Shown here: positions 8,201 to 17,987 of the stretch, piece by piece
Numbering within the stretch: position 1 is the stretch's first letter
Layout of the letters: each line of letters opens with the position of its first letter
Source of the DNA: Halodurantibacterium daqingensis
GTDB taxonomy: Bacteria; Pseudomonadota; Alphaproteobacteria; Rhodobacterales; Rhodobacteraceae
Length of the DNA: 64,000 nt
NCBI RefSeq assembly: GCF_042666235.1
Contig: NZ_JBHTFQ010000011.1
Location: 1 to 64,000, forward strand
Reading direction: 5' to 3'
The notes under the pieces: generated by a model
The model's database searches: none
What the model was told of the DNA's origin: nothing
What the model saw: only the letters and a program-made list of their open reading frames with translations
Position numbers and translations under genes: made by a program

Positions 8201-9376
8201 ATGGACGAAATCGTGATCCTGAGCGGTGCGCGCACCGCCATCGGCAGCTTTGGCGGCAGTCTCGCCACCGTCACCCCGGTCGATCTGGGCGCTGCAGCCG
8301 CGACTGCGGCGCTTGAGCGGGCGGGTGTGGCGCCGGGACAGGTTGGCCAGGTGGTCTTTGGCCATGTCATCAACACCGAACCGCGCGACATGTACCTGTC
8401 GCGCCTTGCCGCCATGCAGGCCGGGATCCCCGAGACGGTGCCGGCCATGAACGTGAACCGCCTTTGCGGTTCGGGTGCACAGGCGGTGGTTTCAGCCGTT
8501 CAGGCCCTTGCGCTTGGGGATGCCGATTTCGCCCTTGCCGGCGGCGCCGAAAGCATGAGCCGCGCGCCCTATATCCTGCCGGCGGCGCGCTGGGGCCAGA
8601 AGATGGGCGACACCGGCGCGAAGGACATGATGCTGGGCGCGCTCACCTGTCCGTTCGGCACCGGCCACATGGGCGTCACGGCGGAAAACGTCGCGGCCGA
8701 GCATGGCATCAGCCGCGAGGACCAGGATCGTTTCGCCGCCGAAAGCCAGGCCCGCGCCGCCCGCGCCATCGCCGAGGGGCGGTTTGACGATCAGATCGTC
8801 CCGATCGAGGTGCAGGGCCGCAAGGGGCCGCAGGTCTTCGCCCGGGATGAACATCCCAAGGAAACAACGCTCGAGGGCCTTGCCGCATTGCGCCCCGCCT
8901 TCCAGAAGGACGGGACGGTGACGGCAGGCAATGCCTCGGGGCTGAACGATGGCGCGGCGGCCCTGGTGCTGGCGCGGGCCGAGACCGCACAGAAGGCGGG
9001 GCTTCGGCCGCTCGCGCGGGTTCTGGGCTATGCCCATGCCGGGGTGGCGCCACGGGTGATGGGGCTGGGGCCGATCCCCGCCGTTGAGGCGCTCTGCGCC
9101 CGCACGGGCCTGAAGGTCGAGGACTTCGATGTAATCGAATCGAACGAGGCCTTCGCGGCTCAGGCCCTGGCTGTCAGCCGCGGCCTTGGGCTTGATCCGG
9201 CGCGGGTGAATCCCAACGGTGGCGCGGTGGCACTGGGCCACCCCGTTGGCGCGACTGGCGCGATCATCACCGTCAAGGCGCTTTACGAACTTCAGCGCAG
9301 CGGCGGACGGCGGGCCTTGATCACCATGTGCATCGGCGGTGGCCAGGGGATTGCCCTTGCGATCGAGCGGCTCTAG
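8201..9376 (+). CDS. bktB: Acetyl-CoA acetyltransferase / beta-ketothiolase (BktB-like)
   Basis: Thiolase that condenses two acyl-CoAs or cleaves 3-ketoacyl-CoA, used in polyhydroxyalkanoate precursor supply, ketone metabolism or fatty-acid breakdown. The 391-residue protein has the nucleophile C89 (NRLCGSGAQA), the GHPVGATGA motif with H347, and the second catalytic C377 (TMCIGGGQG). Segments such as TEPRDMYLSR, GGAESMSRAPY, AARWGQKMGD and HMGVTAENVA follow the BktB type closely, not the short-chain PhaA type, so a broader substrate range is plausible. The ribosome site AGGGGGGAA precedes the ATG. No pha genes are adjacent. Its end overlaps the convergent pbpC by 4 bases. Confidence 0.9.
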   Translation: MDEIVILSGARTAIGSFGGSLATVTPVDLGAAAATAALERAGVAPGQVGQVVFGHVINTEPRDMYLSRLAAMQAGIPETVPAMNVNRLCGSGAQAVVSAVQALALGDADFALAGGAESMSRAPYILPAARWGQKMGDTGAKDMMLGALTCPFGTGHMGVTAENVAAEHGISREDQDRFAAESQARAARAIAEGRFDDQIVPIEVQGRKGPQVFARDEHPKETTLEGLAALRPAFQKDGTVTAGNASGLNDGAAALVLARAETAQKAGLRPLARVLGYAHAGVAPRVMGLGPIPAVEALCARTGLKVEDFDVIESNEAFAAQALAVSRGLGLDPARVNPNGGAVALGHPVGATGAIITVKALYELQRSGGRRALITMCIGGGQGIALAIERL

Positions 9377-11397
9377 CGCAGCGACACCTGCGCGCGGGCG
9401 GCGCGGCCGCGCGCATCTATGACCGTGAGGGTCACGAAGCCCGAGCCAGGATCCTCGATGACCACATCGCGGCCGGCGGCCCTCAACGCCACGGGCCGGC
9501 CATCGGCAAGCCAGGAATAGGGCATCTCGCCCCCGGCCACACGGGCGACAAGCGGCCCGTCCAGTTCCATCACGGCGCCATCCGGCGGAAAGGCGATCGC
9601 CGGCGCATCGGCATCCGCCGAAAGCGCGCCCTCGCGGCCGCGGAACCGCTGCAGCGGGGCCGGCAGTTGCGCCGTGGTGGCAACCAGCGTGGCTCCGGGC
9701 GGTGGCGGCAAGGGATCAAGCGCCGGCTTGAGCCGCGCGAAGGCCTGAAACAGCACCGGCAGCGCGCTGTCCGCCCCGAAGGCTCCGGGCACTGGCGTTC
9801 CGTCGGCGCGGCCCATCCAGACCCCCACCACATGCCGTCCGTCAAAGCCCAGCGCCCAGGCATCGCGATGCCCATAGCTTGTGCCCGTCTTGTAGGCGAG
9901 CCGGTTACGCGGCGCCCCCGGCGGTGGCGGCGCCGAGGCAAGGATATCCGCCACCTGCCAGGCCGCGACCGGGCCCATCAGCCGCGCCCCTTCGGCGCCC
10001 GGCCCGGCATGGCTGAGCGTGATGGCACGGCCGCCACGCGCAAGCCCGGCATAAAGCTGCACCATCCCTTCCAGATGCACCCCCGCGCCGCCCAGCACCA
10101 CCGCCAGCCCCGGCTGTCCGCCCGGCACCACCAGATCGACGCCCGCGCGCCGCGCCAGCGCGGGAATGCGGGCAGGACCAAGCGCCTCGGCCAGCGCCAC
10201 CACGGGGATGTTGAGCGACAGTTGCAACGCATCGCGCAGGCGGATCGTGCCCCGGAACAGCCGGTCGAAATTCTGGGGCGCATAATCGCCAAACCGGGTG
10301 GGGCGATCCTCGATCAGCGTTTCGGGATGGGCCAGCCCGTCATCGAAGGCCAGCGCATAGACAAACGGCTTGAGCGTCGATCCCGGCGAGCGCAGCGCCC
10401 GTGTCATGTCCACGAAGCCCTGCCGCGCCTCGTCGCCATACTCGGCCGCGCCGACCGAGGCCAGCACCTCGCCCGTGCCGTGATCGGCGACAACAAGCGC
10501 GAGCGACAGACGGGCGCCGCGCTGTCCCACCGCGTCCCGCGCCAGCGCCTCGAGCTGGCGCTGCAGGCCGGGGTCGAGCGTCGTTTGGTGCAGCGGTCGC
10601 AGGGGCGCGGCGCGCACCAGACGTTCGGCAAGATGCGGGGCATGGGCGGGGAAAGGGCGGCGCACGTCAGGGATCCTCTCGGACCGCGCCGCAGTAGCCT
10701 GATCCTCGCTCAGCCGCCCCTGGGCCACCATCCGCGCCAGAACCCGGTCCCGCCCGGCACGGGCCGCGGCCGGGTTGCGATCCGGCCGGCGCAGTTCCGG
10801 TGCCTGCGGCAGTGCCACCAGAAGCGCTGCCTCGGCCTCGGTCAGGCGGCGCGGCTCCTTGCCGAACCAGGCAAAGCTTGCGGCCCGCACCCCCTCGAGA
10901 TTGCCGCCGAAGGGCGCCCGATGCAGATAAAGCGCAAGGATTTCCGATTTGGACAGGCGCCGCTCCAGCGCAAGGGCCAGCCGGATCTGACGCAGCTTGC
11001 CGGCCCAGCGCCCCGTGCCACTCGCCTCCAGAAGCCGCGCGACCTGCATCGTCAGGGTCGATCCGCCCGACACGACGCGCCCCTGCATCACCGCCTGGCC
11101 CGTGGCGCGGATCAGCGCCAGCGGATCCACTCCGGAATGGCTGTAAAAGCGCCGGTCCTCATAGGCAATCAGCAGATCCAGATAGGCCGGATCAACAGCT
11201 GTGGGATCGACGGCAAGCCGCCAGCGCCCGTCCGGCGCCGTAAAGGCGCGCAACAGGTCGCCGTCACGCCCCCGCACCTCGACCGACAGGCCTGCACCCA
11301 AGGGTGGCAGCACCGTTGCATCCACCCAGGCGTCAAGGGCATCGCGCGCACCGGCCGCCAGCCACAACAGCAGCGCGAGGGCCGCGATCCGCCTCAT
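9373..11397 (-). CDS. pbpC: Penicillin-binding protein 1C (bifunctional glycosyltransferase/transpeptidase)
   Basis: Periplasm-facing peptidoglycan synthase anchored by an N-terminal hydrophobic segment. The 674-residue protein carries a GT51 glycosyltransferase domain (catalytic Glu in AYEDRRFYSHSGVDP; GGSTLTMQVARLL). The transpeptidase domain follows, with the SxxK motif in SPGSTLKPF, SLN in LSLNIPVVA and the KTG motif in AYKTGTSYGHRDAW. A C-terminal beta-rich domain of the PBP1C type ends the protein. The start is set by an ATGA overlap with the upstream alpha-2-macroglobulin gene. PBP1C next to alpha-2-macroglobulin is a widespread arrangement, read as peptidoglycan repair linked to periplasmic defence against proteases. 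Confidence 0.95.
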   Translation of the reverse strand: MRRIAALALLLWLAAGARDALDAWVDATVLPPLGAGLSVEVRGRDGDLLRAFTAPDGRWRLAVDPTAVDPAYLDLLIAYEDRRFYSHSGVDPLALIRATGQAVMQGRVVSGGSTLTMQVARLLEASGTGRWAGKLRQIRLALALERRLSKSEILALYLHRAPFGGNLEGVRAASFAWFGKEPRRLTEAEAALLVALPQAPELRRPDRNPAAARAGRDRVLARMVAQGRLSEDQATAARSERIPDVRRPFPAHAPHLAERLVRAAPLRPLHQTTLDPGLQRQLEALARDAVGQRGARLSLALVVADHGTGEVLASVGAAEYGDEARQGFVDMTRALRSPGSTLKPFVYALAFDDGLAHPETLIEDRPTRFGDYAPQNFDRLFRGTIRLRDALQLSLNIPVVALAEALGPARIPALARRAGVDLVVPGGQPGLAVVLGGAGVHLEGMVQLYAGLARGGRAITLSHAGPGAEGARLMGPVAAWQVADILASAPPPPGAPRNRLAYKTGTSYGHRDAWALGFDGRHVVGVWMGRADGTPVPGAFGADSALPVLFQAFARLKPALDPLPPPPGATLVATTAQLPAPLQRFRGREGALSADADAPAIAFPPDGAVMELDGPLVARVAGGEMPYSWLADGRPVALRAAGRDVVIEDPGSGFVTLTVIDARGRAARAQVSLR

Positions 11398-14300
11398 TCC
11401 GTCACGATGACGCGCCCGGTATCGCCATGGGCGCGGAAAGCGGGGCGGTACATGTCCTCCACACCGGGCGCGGGATGGTGAAACTGCCCCGGCGTGACCG
11501 CGCGCACGATATAGGCAAGCCGGAAGCGTTCCGCGCTCTGCCAATCCACCGCGGCAAGGAAGCGATCCTCGCGCGCCTCGCTGTGACGGACCTCTTCCAG
11601 CACATCCAGCCAGTCCAGCGCGCGGACATCCCCGCCCCGCAACAGGTTGGGATTGTCGATCTCGAACCCTGCGGGAACCGGATCGCTGACCATCAGCCGG
11701 CCACCGCCGCCGTCGAAGGGCGTCACCTCCAGCACCGTGACCAGCCGCGTGCCCACAGCGACCGTATCCAATGCGACCTCGGCGCCCTCAAGCGTGTAAT
11801 GACGCCGGGTGATCGCATAGCCGTTGCCGCCGGCGGGTTCCGGCACCTCGGGCGTGCCGAAGGTGGTCAGGGTCAGCACTTCTGGCGCGGCGCCTGTGTT
11901 CCTGATCACACGATCGGGCGCATCCGGATCAAGCGCCAGAACCGGGCCGGGCGCGGGCGCCCCATCAACCGTGAGGCCCTGCACCGCCGCCGACCCCGCC
12001 GCCGCATGGGCGGCCAGCAGGGACCAGGCGGCCTCTTGCGGGGAAAGATGCGCGGGGCGGTCGGCCAACCGGCCCACCAACGCCGGCTGGTCAACCGCCG
12101 TGCTTCCCGCCTCGAGCGCGAGGGCCAGAAGGCCGGCGGTGTCGCGCAGCGCTGTGCCGTAATCCGTGCGCCATACCTGAGCTTCGGGCCAGGATTGAAG
12201 CTGCGCCGCGCCGTGGGCAAACAGCGCATCCGCGCGTGGCTGGTCACCATAAAGCGCGAGCGCCATGCCCAGTTGCGCGGCAGCCAAGGGCGTGTCGAAC
12301 ATGTCGCGCCGGGCATCGGCGTAATAGCGCAGATCACCCACCGCCGCCGCCCCTTCACGGGCAAGGACCATCAGCGCATAGGCCACGGCGGGGCCGGCGC
12401 CCGGCTCCTCTGCGGCATAGTTCAGCTGGTTGCGCAGATTGGCCAGCGCGGCGCGGAAGGCAACCTCGGGCACCGCATGGCCGGCCGCACGGGCACGCGA
12501 CAGGAAATCGGACACATAGGCATCAAGCCAGAAATCCCCCGCGCCTGCCTGCCAGAGCCCGAAGGCCCCGTTGGTGGCCTGCCGCGCCAGCACCGCGGTG
12601 ATCGCGGCTGCGATGTCCTCGTGCGGAAGGGGTGCATCCTGCCCCGTTGCCTGCGCCACACCGTCCAGATAGAGCATCGGCAAGGCGCGGCTGGTGATCT
12701 GTTCAGTGCAGCCATAGGGATAACGCGTCAGCGCTGCCAGAAGCCCGGGGGCATCCAGACGGGCAAGGGGGCCCATCGCAAGCGTCGCATGGGCGGTGCC
12801 GGACCGCAGGCCGGCAAAGATGTCCGAACTCAGGGTGAAGCTTTCGCCCGGCGCCAGCGTGATCTGCCGCGTCACGCTGATGTCCGGATCATTGGCCCGC
12901 ACTGGCAGAACCAGCCGCTGCGTCAGGCGCTCGCCATCAGGCGGCGTCAGGGCAATCTCGACCTCGTAGACCCCGGCCTCCGGCGCGGCAAGCCGAACGG
13001 CAACCCGCGCCGCTGCCCCTTCGGCAAGCGTGATCCGGTCGGGATGGGCACCGATCTCAAGCCCCGTGGCAAGGATTTCAAGCGCCATCTCGCCCGCAGG
13101 ACCGGAAAGGTGGCTGAGATCCAGGAGCAGGCGACCGCTGTCGCCCGGTGCGAGGAACCGTGGCAGCGTCGCCTGCACAACAACCGGATCGCGCACCACC
13201 ACATCTGCCTCCGCCTGCCCAACGGCACGGTCGCTCCAGACCACGGCCATCAGGCGCACGGTGCCGTTGAACGGCGGCAAGGGGACCTCGGCCCTTACGC
13301 GCCCATCTGCATCGACGCGCAGCGGGCCGTCGAACCAGGCCACAAGCTCTTCGGTGGGCGGCGGTGCCTGAAGGCGCGCGCTTCCGGCATCGCCCCCAGA
13401 CCGCAACCGCCCCGGAACCCCGGCCATGCCATCGATCAGCCGCCCATAAAGGTCGCGGATACCGACCCCCAGTTTGCGCTGGCCAAAGTAATGCCCGTCG
13501 GGATCGGGGGCCTGAAACCCCGTGAGGTTCAGAATGCCAAGATCGACTGCAGCAATTGTGGCGTGGGCCGCGTCGCCAGGTTCCAGCCCATCCACCTCCA
13601 GCACGATTTCAAGGGGTGTGCGCGGGGCTGCTTCGGCCGGCACATCAAAACGTGCCGCCAGCCGCCTTGGCCCCGGGTCGACCGCCGCGTGCACAAGGCC
13701 CAGCGCCCGTGCGGGATTGCGCCCTGTTGCCGCATCCATCGGATGCAGCACCGAGGCGGTGACATAGGCACCCGCGCCCCAGTCTTCGGTCACGTTCAGC
13801 GGGATCAGCGTTTCTCCGGCTTTGACCTGGACAACCTGCCGGTCGATCACCCGGTCGCTGAGCACCGAAACAAGGGCCGTTCCGTCTGCCCGCGCAACCA
13901 GCCGCAGCCGCGCGACATCGCCCGGTGCGTAAAGCGGGCGATCAAGCGACATCTGCAGCGTATCGGGCGTTTCGGTCGTATCGGCAGGCGCATACCAGCC
14001 TGCGTGAAAGCGCAGCGCGCTGACGGCCGCGCCGCCCGCCTCTTCGGCGCGCAGTTCATATTCACCCCAGGTCACGGGAATGGCAAGCGAGGCAGGCCCC
14101 GCGTCACCGATCTCGGCCACGCCTTCGGCCACGCGGCTGCGGGTGACCACCGCGTCCCAGTTCCACTGCCCCCACATCTGGTACCACTGATAACGGGTCT
14201 CGATCCGGCTGAGCGTCCAGCGGACCGTCATCGCACGGCGGGTCCCGTCGGCATCAAGCGCGATCAGCCGAAACCCGGCCTCAGTGCCTTCGGCGGCGAC

Positions 14301-16793
14301 ATCGTCAAAGAGGGGCTGCAGGCCGATCATCGCGCGGGTTCCCAGAACGGGCGCCGTCAGCCGGCGTTCAACCGGGCGGTTTGAACCTTCCGAAAGCCGC
14401 ACCGTCGCACGCACCTCCAGCGGGCGGCCCGGATCCGTTGCCTCGGGGAGCGGCGCCACGATCTGCGCGCGCCCTTCGGCATCGGTGCGCAGGCCCGGCG
14501 GCAGCGCCGTCATCACCGGCAGGAAGGGATCATCCTGCAGGCCGAAGCGGTATCCCGGAAAGGCCGCAAGCCCGTCCGCCGCATGCAGCGCCAGTTCGCC
14601 CTCGATCGCCAGATCGGCGCCTGGCGCCCCAAAGAGATAGCGCGCCTCGATCCCAAGCGTGGCCGCCCGGTCAAGCTGCGGCGGATCCTGCAGATCAAGC
14701 TGGAAATCAATCCTTTCCGGAAGGAAATCCTCGACCAGAACGGTGGCGGCGCGCAGCGCGGGCGCATCGGGGTCGGCGCGGATTTCCAATCGCCACTGGC
14801 CGCGCGGAACCTCGGGGGCAAGCGGAAAGGCAAAGACATGGCCGCCCGCGTGATCATTGGCCGAAAGCTGGCGCGCGTATTCCACCCCGTCGGGGCGCAC
14901 CAGCCGCGCCGTCAGCGGAAGGCCGGGCAGCGCGCGCACCAGCCCGTCGCGGGCAAGCGCCGTCGCAAAGATGGTCTCACCCGCGCGATAGGCGCCCCGG
15001 TCTGTGGTCAGGAACACATCGACGGGGGGCGCGGGTTCGCGCCCCTCGGCGCCGCGATCCGACAGGTCGAACTCCGGATCGGTCAGCGGCAGGAAGGCGA
15101 TGTCCACGCCCTCTTCCTCGGCGGTGATCAGCGCCGGTGCCGCGCCGCCCGTGCCGCGCGCCAGCCCCGCCGCGAACACGCCATGGCCATCCGCATCCGT
15201 TTCAAGCGTTTCAAGCACCCGGTTGGACCGGGACACAAGCGAAACCTGCACGCCGGGCCGTGGGCCGGCGCTGCCAAGGCTGCGCACCCAGACATGCAGC
15301 CCGTCTGTCCCCGAGAGCGAGGTGAGTCCAAGATCGCTGACCACGAACCATTGCGAGGCTTCGGCGATATCGTAGGCCTCGGTGCCGGCAACAGCGGCGC
15401 GCAGCACATAGATGCCCGGTGGCAGATCACCGAGGCTTTCGCTCAGCGGCAGGCTGGTGGTGACATCGCGGTTGAGGTCCTGCGCCACCTCGGCCTGACC
15501 CTGCCAGACATCCTCGGTCATGGTTTCGGCAAAGCTCTGATCCTGCCAGGGATCAAGCGACCGTCCGAACCAGTTGTTCTGGATCGCCCCCAGAAGGTTC
15601 CGGTCGCTGACGCGGCGCAGGACCAGATCCACCGCGGCGGTATTCACCGTCTCGACCGGCAGGGCGATGCCGTTACCCCGCGGGAGCACATAGGCCCGCC
15701 CCGGAAACCGCACGGCAGGCGCGCGGTCCCGCACATAGAACTCCACTGGCACCGCCGCCGGAAGGCTTTCGCCGGCGGCCGACGGCAAGCCGCGGCGGAA
15801 GGTCACCTGATAGTTCTGACCATGCTCCACCCCCTCGAGGCAGAGGCGGCTGCCGTCGGGCTCGACCGTAAGGGTTGCCGCACCTTGCACGAAGCTGGCA
15901 TAATCGACCCCGACCGCGAGATCCTCGGAAAACTGTGCACAGACGCGCGGGCGGGCAAGATCGCTTTCGACCACATGTTCGATGATCCGGAAACCGAACT
16001 GCAGTTCGGCGGCTTCGATCCGTGCCGCAAGCTCGGGCGTCGGCGCCAGCTCGGCAGCGCGGCGCAGCGCGGCCAGAAACGCTCGCCCGTTGCCCCGGCT
16101 TTCAAGCACATCAGCAAGCGCCAGAAATGCGCCGGCCCGCGTTTCTGCCCCGTCCGAGGCACGCAGAATCGCATTGACCGCTGCCAGTTCCGCAGCATCG
16201 AGCAGCATCATGCGCTCATCGAACTCGGGTGCGGGAATCGCGAACAAGAGCCGCGCATATCTGGTCCAGTCTTCTGGCAGGTCTTCCAGAACCACCGCCT
16301 GCCCCATCAACCGGCTGGCCGCACGCGGATCACCCTGCGCAGCGGCATCGGCAGCCTGGCGCAGTTCGGCGGCGCTGCGCCCATCGGCGGGATGCGCGCC
16401 GGCCAGCGACAGCGCCTGATCGCGGGCACGACCCGCGAAGCCGGGGTCAAGGAAGGAAAGCTCGGCCTGCCGTGCGGCCACACCCGCAAGCACCCCCGCT
16501 GCGGCATTGCGCACCCGGGCCGAAATGGCACCGGCAAAGGGGCGTTCTTCGGCGACGCCCGATTTCGGGAAACAGGCGCCCGACCGGCTGTTGAAGGTCA
16601 GCGCCTGACAGGCCTCCGTGGCCAGACAGGCGCGCTGACAAGCCTCGAGCGTCGTGTTGAACATGGGGCTGAGATCGCCGCCGTAGAAATCCACATCCTC
16701 GGTGACGACAAGGCGCCGTTCGGGAACCGGCCCCTCCTGCGCAAGAAGCGGAGTGGCGCCCAGCAAAAGCACGGCAAGCAGGATGTTGCGCAT
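11394..16793 (-). CDS. Bacterial alpha-2-macroglobulin family protein
   Basis: Large secreted protease trap of 1799 residues. It begins with a signal peptide (LLAVLLLGATPLLAQ) without a lipobox cysteine, so it is probably periplasmic and not lipid-anchored like the E. coli YfhM type. Residues about 25-75 form a small cysteine-rich PAN/Apple-like module (LEACQRACLATEACQAL). Macroglobulin beta domains follow. The thioester motif YPYGCTEQ places the reactive cysteine at residue 1362, so the thioester-forming type is intact. The start at 16793 has GGGAG upstream and opens the signal peptide. The downstream pbpC is coupled by ATGA. Confidence 0.95.
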   Translation of the reverse strand: MRNILLAVLLLGATPLLAQEGPVPERRLVVTEDVDFYGGDLSPMFNTTLEACQRACLATEACQALTFNSRSGACFPKSGVAEERPFAGAISARVRNAAAGVLAGVAARQAELSFLDPGFAGRARDQALSLAGAHPADGRSAAELRQAADAAAQGDPRAASRLMGQAVVLEDLPEDWTRYARLLFAIPAPEFDERMMLLDAAELAAVNAILRASDGAETRAGAFLALADVLESRGNGRAFLAALRRAAELAPTPELAARIEAAELQFGFRIIEHVVESDLARPRVCAQFSEDLAVGVDYASFVQGAATLTVEPDGSRLCLEGVEHGQNYQVTFRRGLPSAAGESLPAAVPVEFYVRDRAPAVRFPGRAYVLPRGNGIALPVETVNTAAVDLVLRRVSDRNLLGAIQNNWFGRSLDPWQDQSFAETMTEDVWQGQAEVAQDLNRDVTTSLPLSESLGDLPPGIYVLRAAVAGTEAYDIAEASQWFVVSDLGLTSLSGTDGLHVWVRSLGSAGPRPGVQVSLVSRSNRVLETLETDADGHGVFAAGLARGTGGAAPALITAEEEGVDIAFLPLTDPEFDLSDRGAEGREPAPPVDVFLTTDRGAYRAGETIFATALARDGLVRALPGLPLTARLVRPDGVEYARQLSANDHAGGHVFAFPLAPEVPRGQWRLEIRADPDAPALRAATVLVEDFLPERIDFQLDLQDPPQLDRAATLGIEARYLFGAPGADLAIEGELALHAADGLAAFPGYRFGLQDDPFLPVMTALPPGLRTDAEGRAQIVAPLPEATDPGRPLEVRATVRLSEGSNRPVERRLTAPVLGTRAMIGLQPLFDDVAAEGTEAGFRLIALDADGTRRAMTVRWTLSRIETRYQWYQMWGQWNWDAVVTRSRVAEGVAEIGDAGPASLAIPVTWGEYELRAEEAGGAAVSALRFHAGWYAPADTTETPDTLQMSLDRPLYAPGDVARLRLVARADGTALVSVLSDRVIDRQVVQVKAGETLIPLNVTEDWGAGAYVTASVLHPMDAATGRNPARALGLVHAAVDPGPRRLAARFDVPAEAAPRTPLEIVLEVDGLEPGDAAHATIAAVDLGILNLTGFQAPDPDGHYFGQRKLGVGIRDLYGRLIDGMAGVPGRLRSGGDAGSARLQAPPPTEELVAWFDGPLRVDADGRVRAEVPLPPFNGTVRLMAVVWSDRAVGQAEADVVVRDPVVVQATLPRFLAPGDSGRLLLDLSHLSGPAGEMALEILATGLEIGAHPDRITLAEGAAARVAVRLAAPEAGVYEVEIALTPPDGERLTQRLVLPVRANDPDISVTRQITLAPGESFTLSSDIFAGLRSGTAHATLAMGPLARLDAPGLLAALTRYPYGCTEQITSRALPMLYLDGVAQATGQDAPLPHEDIAAAITAVLARQATNGAFGLWQAGAGDFWLDAYVSDFLSRARAAGHAVPEVAFRAALANLRNQLNYAAEEPGAGPAVAYALMVLAREGAAAVGDLRYYADARRDMFDTPLAAAQLGMALALYGDQPRADALFAHGAAQLQSWPEAQVWRTDYGTALRDTAGLLALALEAGSTAVDQPALVGRLADRPAHLSPQEAAWSLLAAHAAAGSAAVQGLTVDGAPAPGPVLALDPDAPDRVIRNTGAAPEVLTLTTFGTPEVPEPAGGNGYAITRRHYTLEGAEVALDTVAVGTRLVTVLEVTPFDGGGGRLMVSDPVPAGFEIDNPNLLRGGDVRALDWLDVLEEVRHSEAREDRFLAAVDWQSAERFRLAYIVRAVTPGQFHHPAPGVEDMYRPAFRAHGDTGRVIVTE

Positions 16794-17187
16794 GGGGATC
16801 TCCCTTATTGCGGGAATGCTGGCACGCGGCTTCGCCGTGCGCAAGAACCAGCCGCACCGGCAGGCGGAATGCCCCGGGCAGTCGTGGCAGCGGGATGGCC
16901 GCAGCGATCCCGAAGGCCGAGGATCGCCCCCGAAGTCAGCCCGGCAGGCGCGCCGCAGGGCATGTTCAGGACGCCCCCCAACTGGCGCTCCCGACGGGTT
17001 CAGCGCGATCCCCTGCAGTGAAGCCCGGTATGCTGCGCCACCGTCGGCGATCAGTCAGCCCGACAGGTCGGGCACTGCCGCAGGCAGGCACTGCAGGATC
17101 CTTTGCGAAGGCGCGGGCGCTGCTGGCGGTTGGTCGCTGAGAGCCACGCAGGACTGTGCGGGACTGCGGGCTGCCTCTGCCGGCCTG
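16794..17187. other. Gene-free 394-bp region upstream of the alpha-2-macroglobulin gene
   Basis: No convincing coding sequence on either strand. It should hold the promoter of the macroglobulin-pbpC operon and the end of the yaaA transcript. A short perfect inverted repeat, GCCCGA/TCGGGC with a 4-base loop, lies at 17058-17073 without a following T-run. No recognisable promoter motif was found. Confidence 0.5.
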
Positions 17188-17973
17188 TCAGGCGGCCTCG
17201 GAGGCTTCGCCACTGCGCAGGAATACCGGGCGATCCTCCTCGCTCAGATCCGGGGCATGACGATAGCCGCCGGCATCGAAGGCGGTCAGCGCCCTGGGAT
17301 CGGTCAGCCGGTGTTCGACGATGAAGCGCGCCATCGCCCCCCGGGCCTTCTTGGCATAGAAGCTGACGATCTTCGGACTGCCGCCACGATCTTCCATGAA
17401 GACCGGGGTGATGACGCGCGGGCGCAGCGCCTCGGGCCGCACGGCCGAGAAATATTCGACCGAGGCGCAGTTCACCAGCACCTTGGCACCGACGGCCGAG
17501 GCGGCCTCGTTCAGGGCATGCGACAGCCGGTCGGACCAGTAATCATAAAGCGACTGACCTTTCTGCGTGACAAGGCGGCTGCCCATCTCCAGCCGGTAGG
17601 GCTGGATGCGGTCAAGCGGGCGCAACAGCCCGTAGAGCCCCGACAGGATGCGCAGATGATCCTGCGCCCAGCGCAGCGCATCCGGGTCAAGCGTCCGTGC
17701 CTCAAGCCCGGCATAGGTATCACCGGCGAAAGCAAGGGCGGCAGGCCGGGTTTGCTGCGGATCGGGGGCGTCAGCGAAATCGGCAAAGCGATCGCGGTTC
17801 AGCCGGGCCAGATCCTCGCTGATATGCATCAGCTTGCGCAGGGCGGCGACATCAAGCCCGCGCGCCACCTGCGCAAGGGCCACCGCATCCGACTGGAAAG
17901 CAGGATCGGTGACGGCAGGGACGGCCGCTTCGGACCAGTCAAGACGTTTGGCAGGAGAGATGACGACAAGCAT
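17188..17973 (-). CDS. yaaA: Peroxide stress protein YaaA
   Basis: Cytoplasmic protein of the YaaA/DUF328 family, known in E. coli to limit iron-driven DNA and protein damage during hydrogen peroxide stress. The 261-residue protein starts with the family signature MLVVISPAKRLDW and carries FAGDTYAGLEA, LRILSGLYGLLRPLDRIQPY and RLEMGSRL. It lies 14 bases after recQ on the same strand, so the two DNA-protection genes are probably co-transcribed with the YggT gene. Confidence 0.95.
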   Translation of the reverse strand: MLVVISPAKRLDWSEAAVPAVTDPAFQSDAVALAQVARGLDVAALRKLMHISEDLARLNRDRFADFADAPDPQQTRPAALAFAGDTYAGLEARTLDPDALRWAQDHLRILSGLYGLLRPLDRIQPYRLEMGSRLVTQKGQSLYDYWSDRLSHALNEAASAVGAKVLVNCASVEYFSAVRPEALRPRVITPVFMEDRGGSPKIVSFYAKKARGAMARFIVEHRLTDPRALTAFDAGGYRHAPDLSEEDRPVFLRSGEASEAA

Positions 17974-17987
17974 GAAACCTCGGGACG

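Noticed and set aside
11304..17021. Very long open frames on the plus strand opposite the alpha-2-macroglobulin gene
   Set aside because: They are Arg/Pro/His-rich, have no recognisable domain, and are explained by GC-rich codon bias of the real minus-strand gene.
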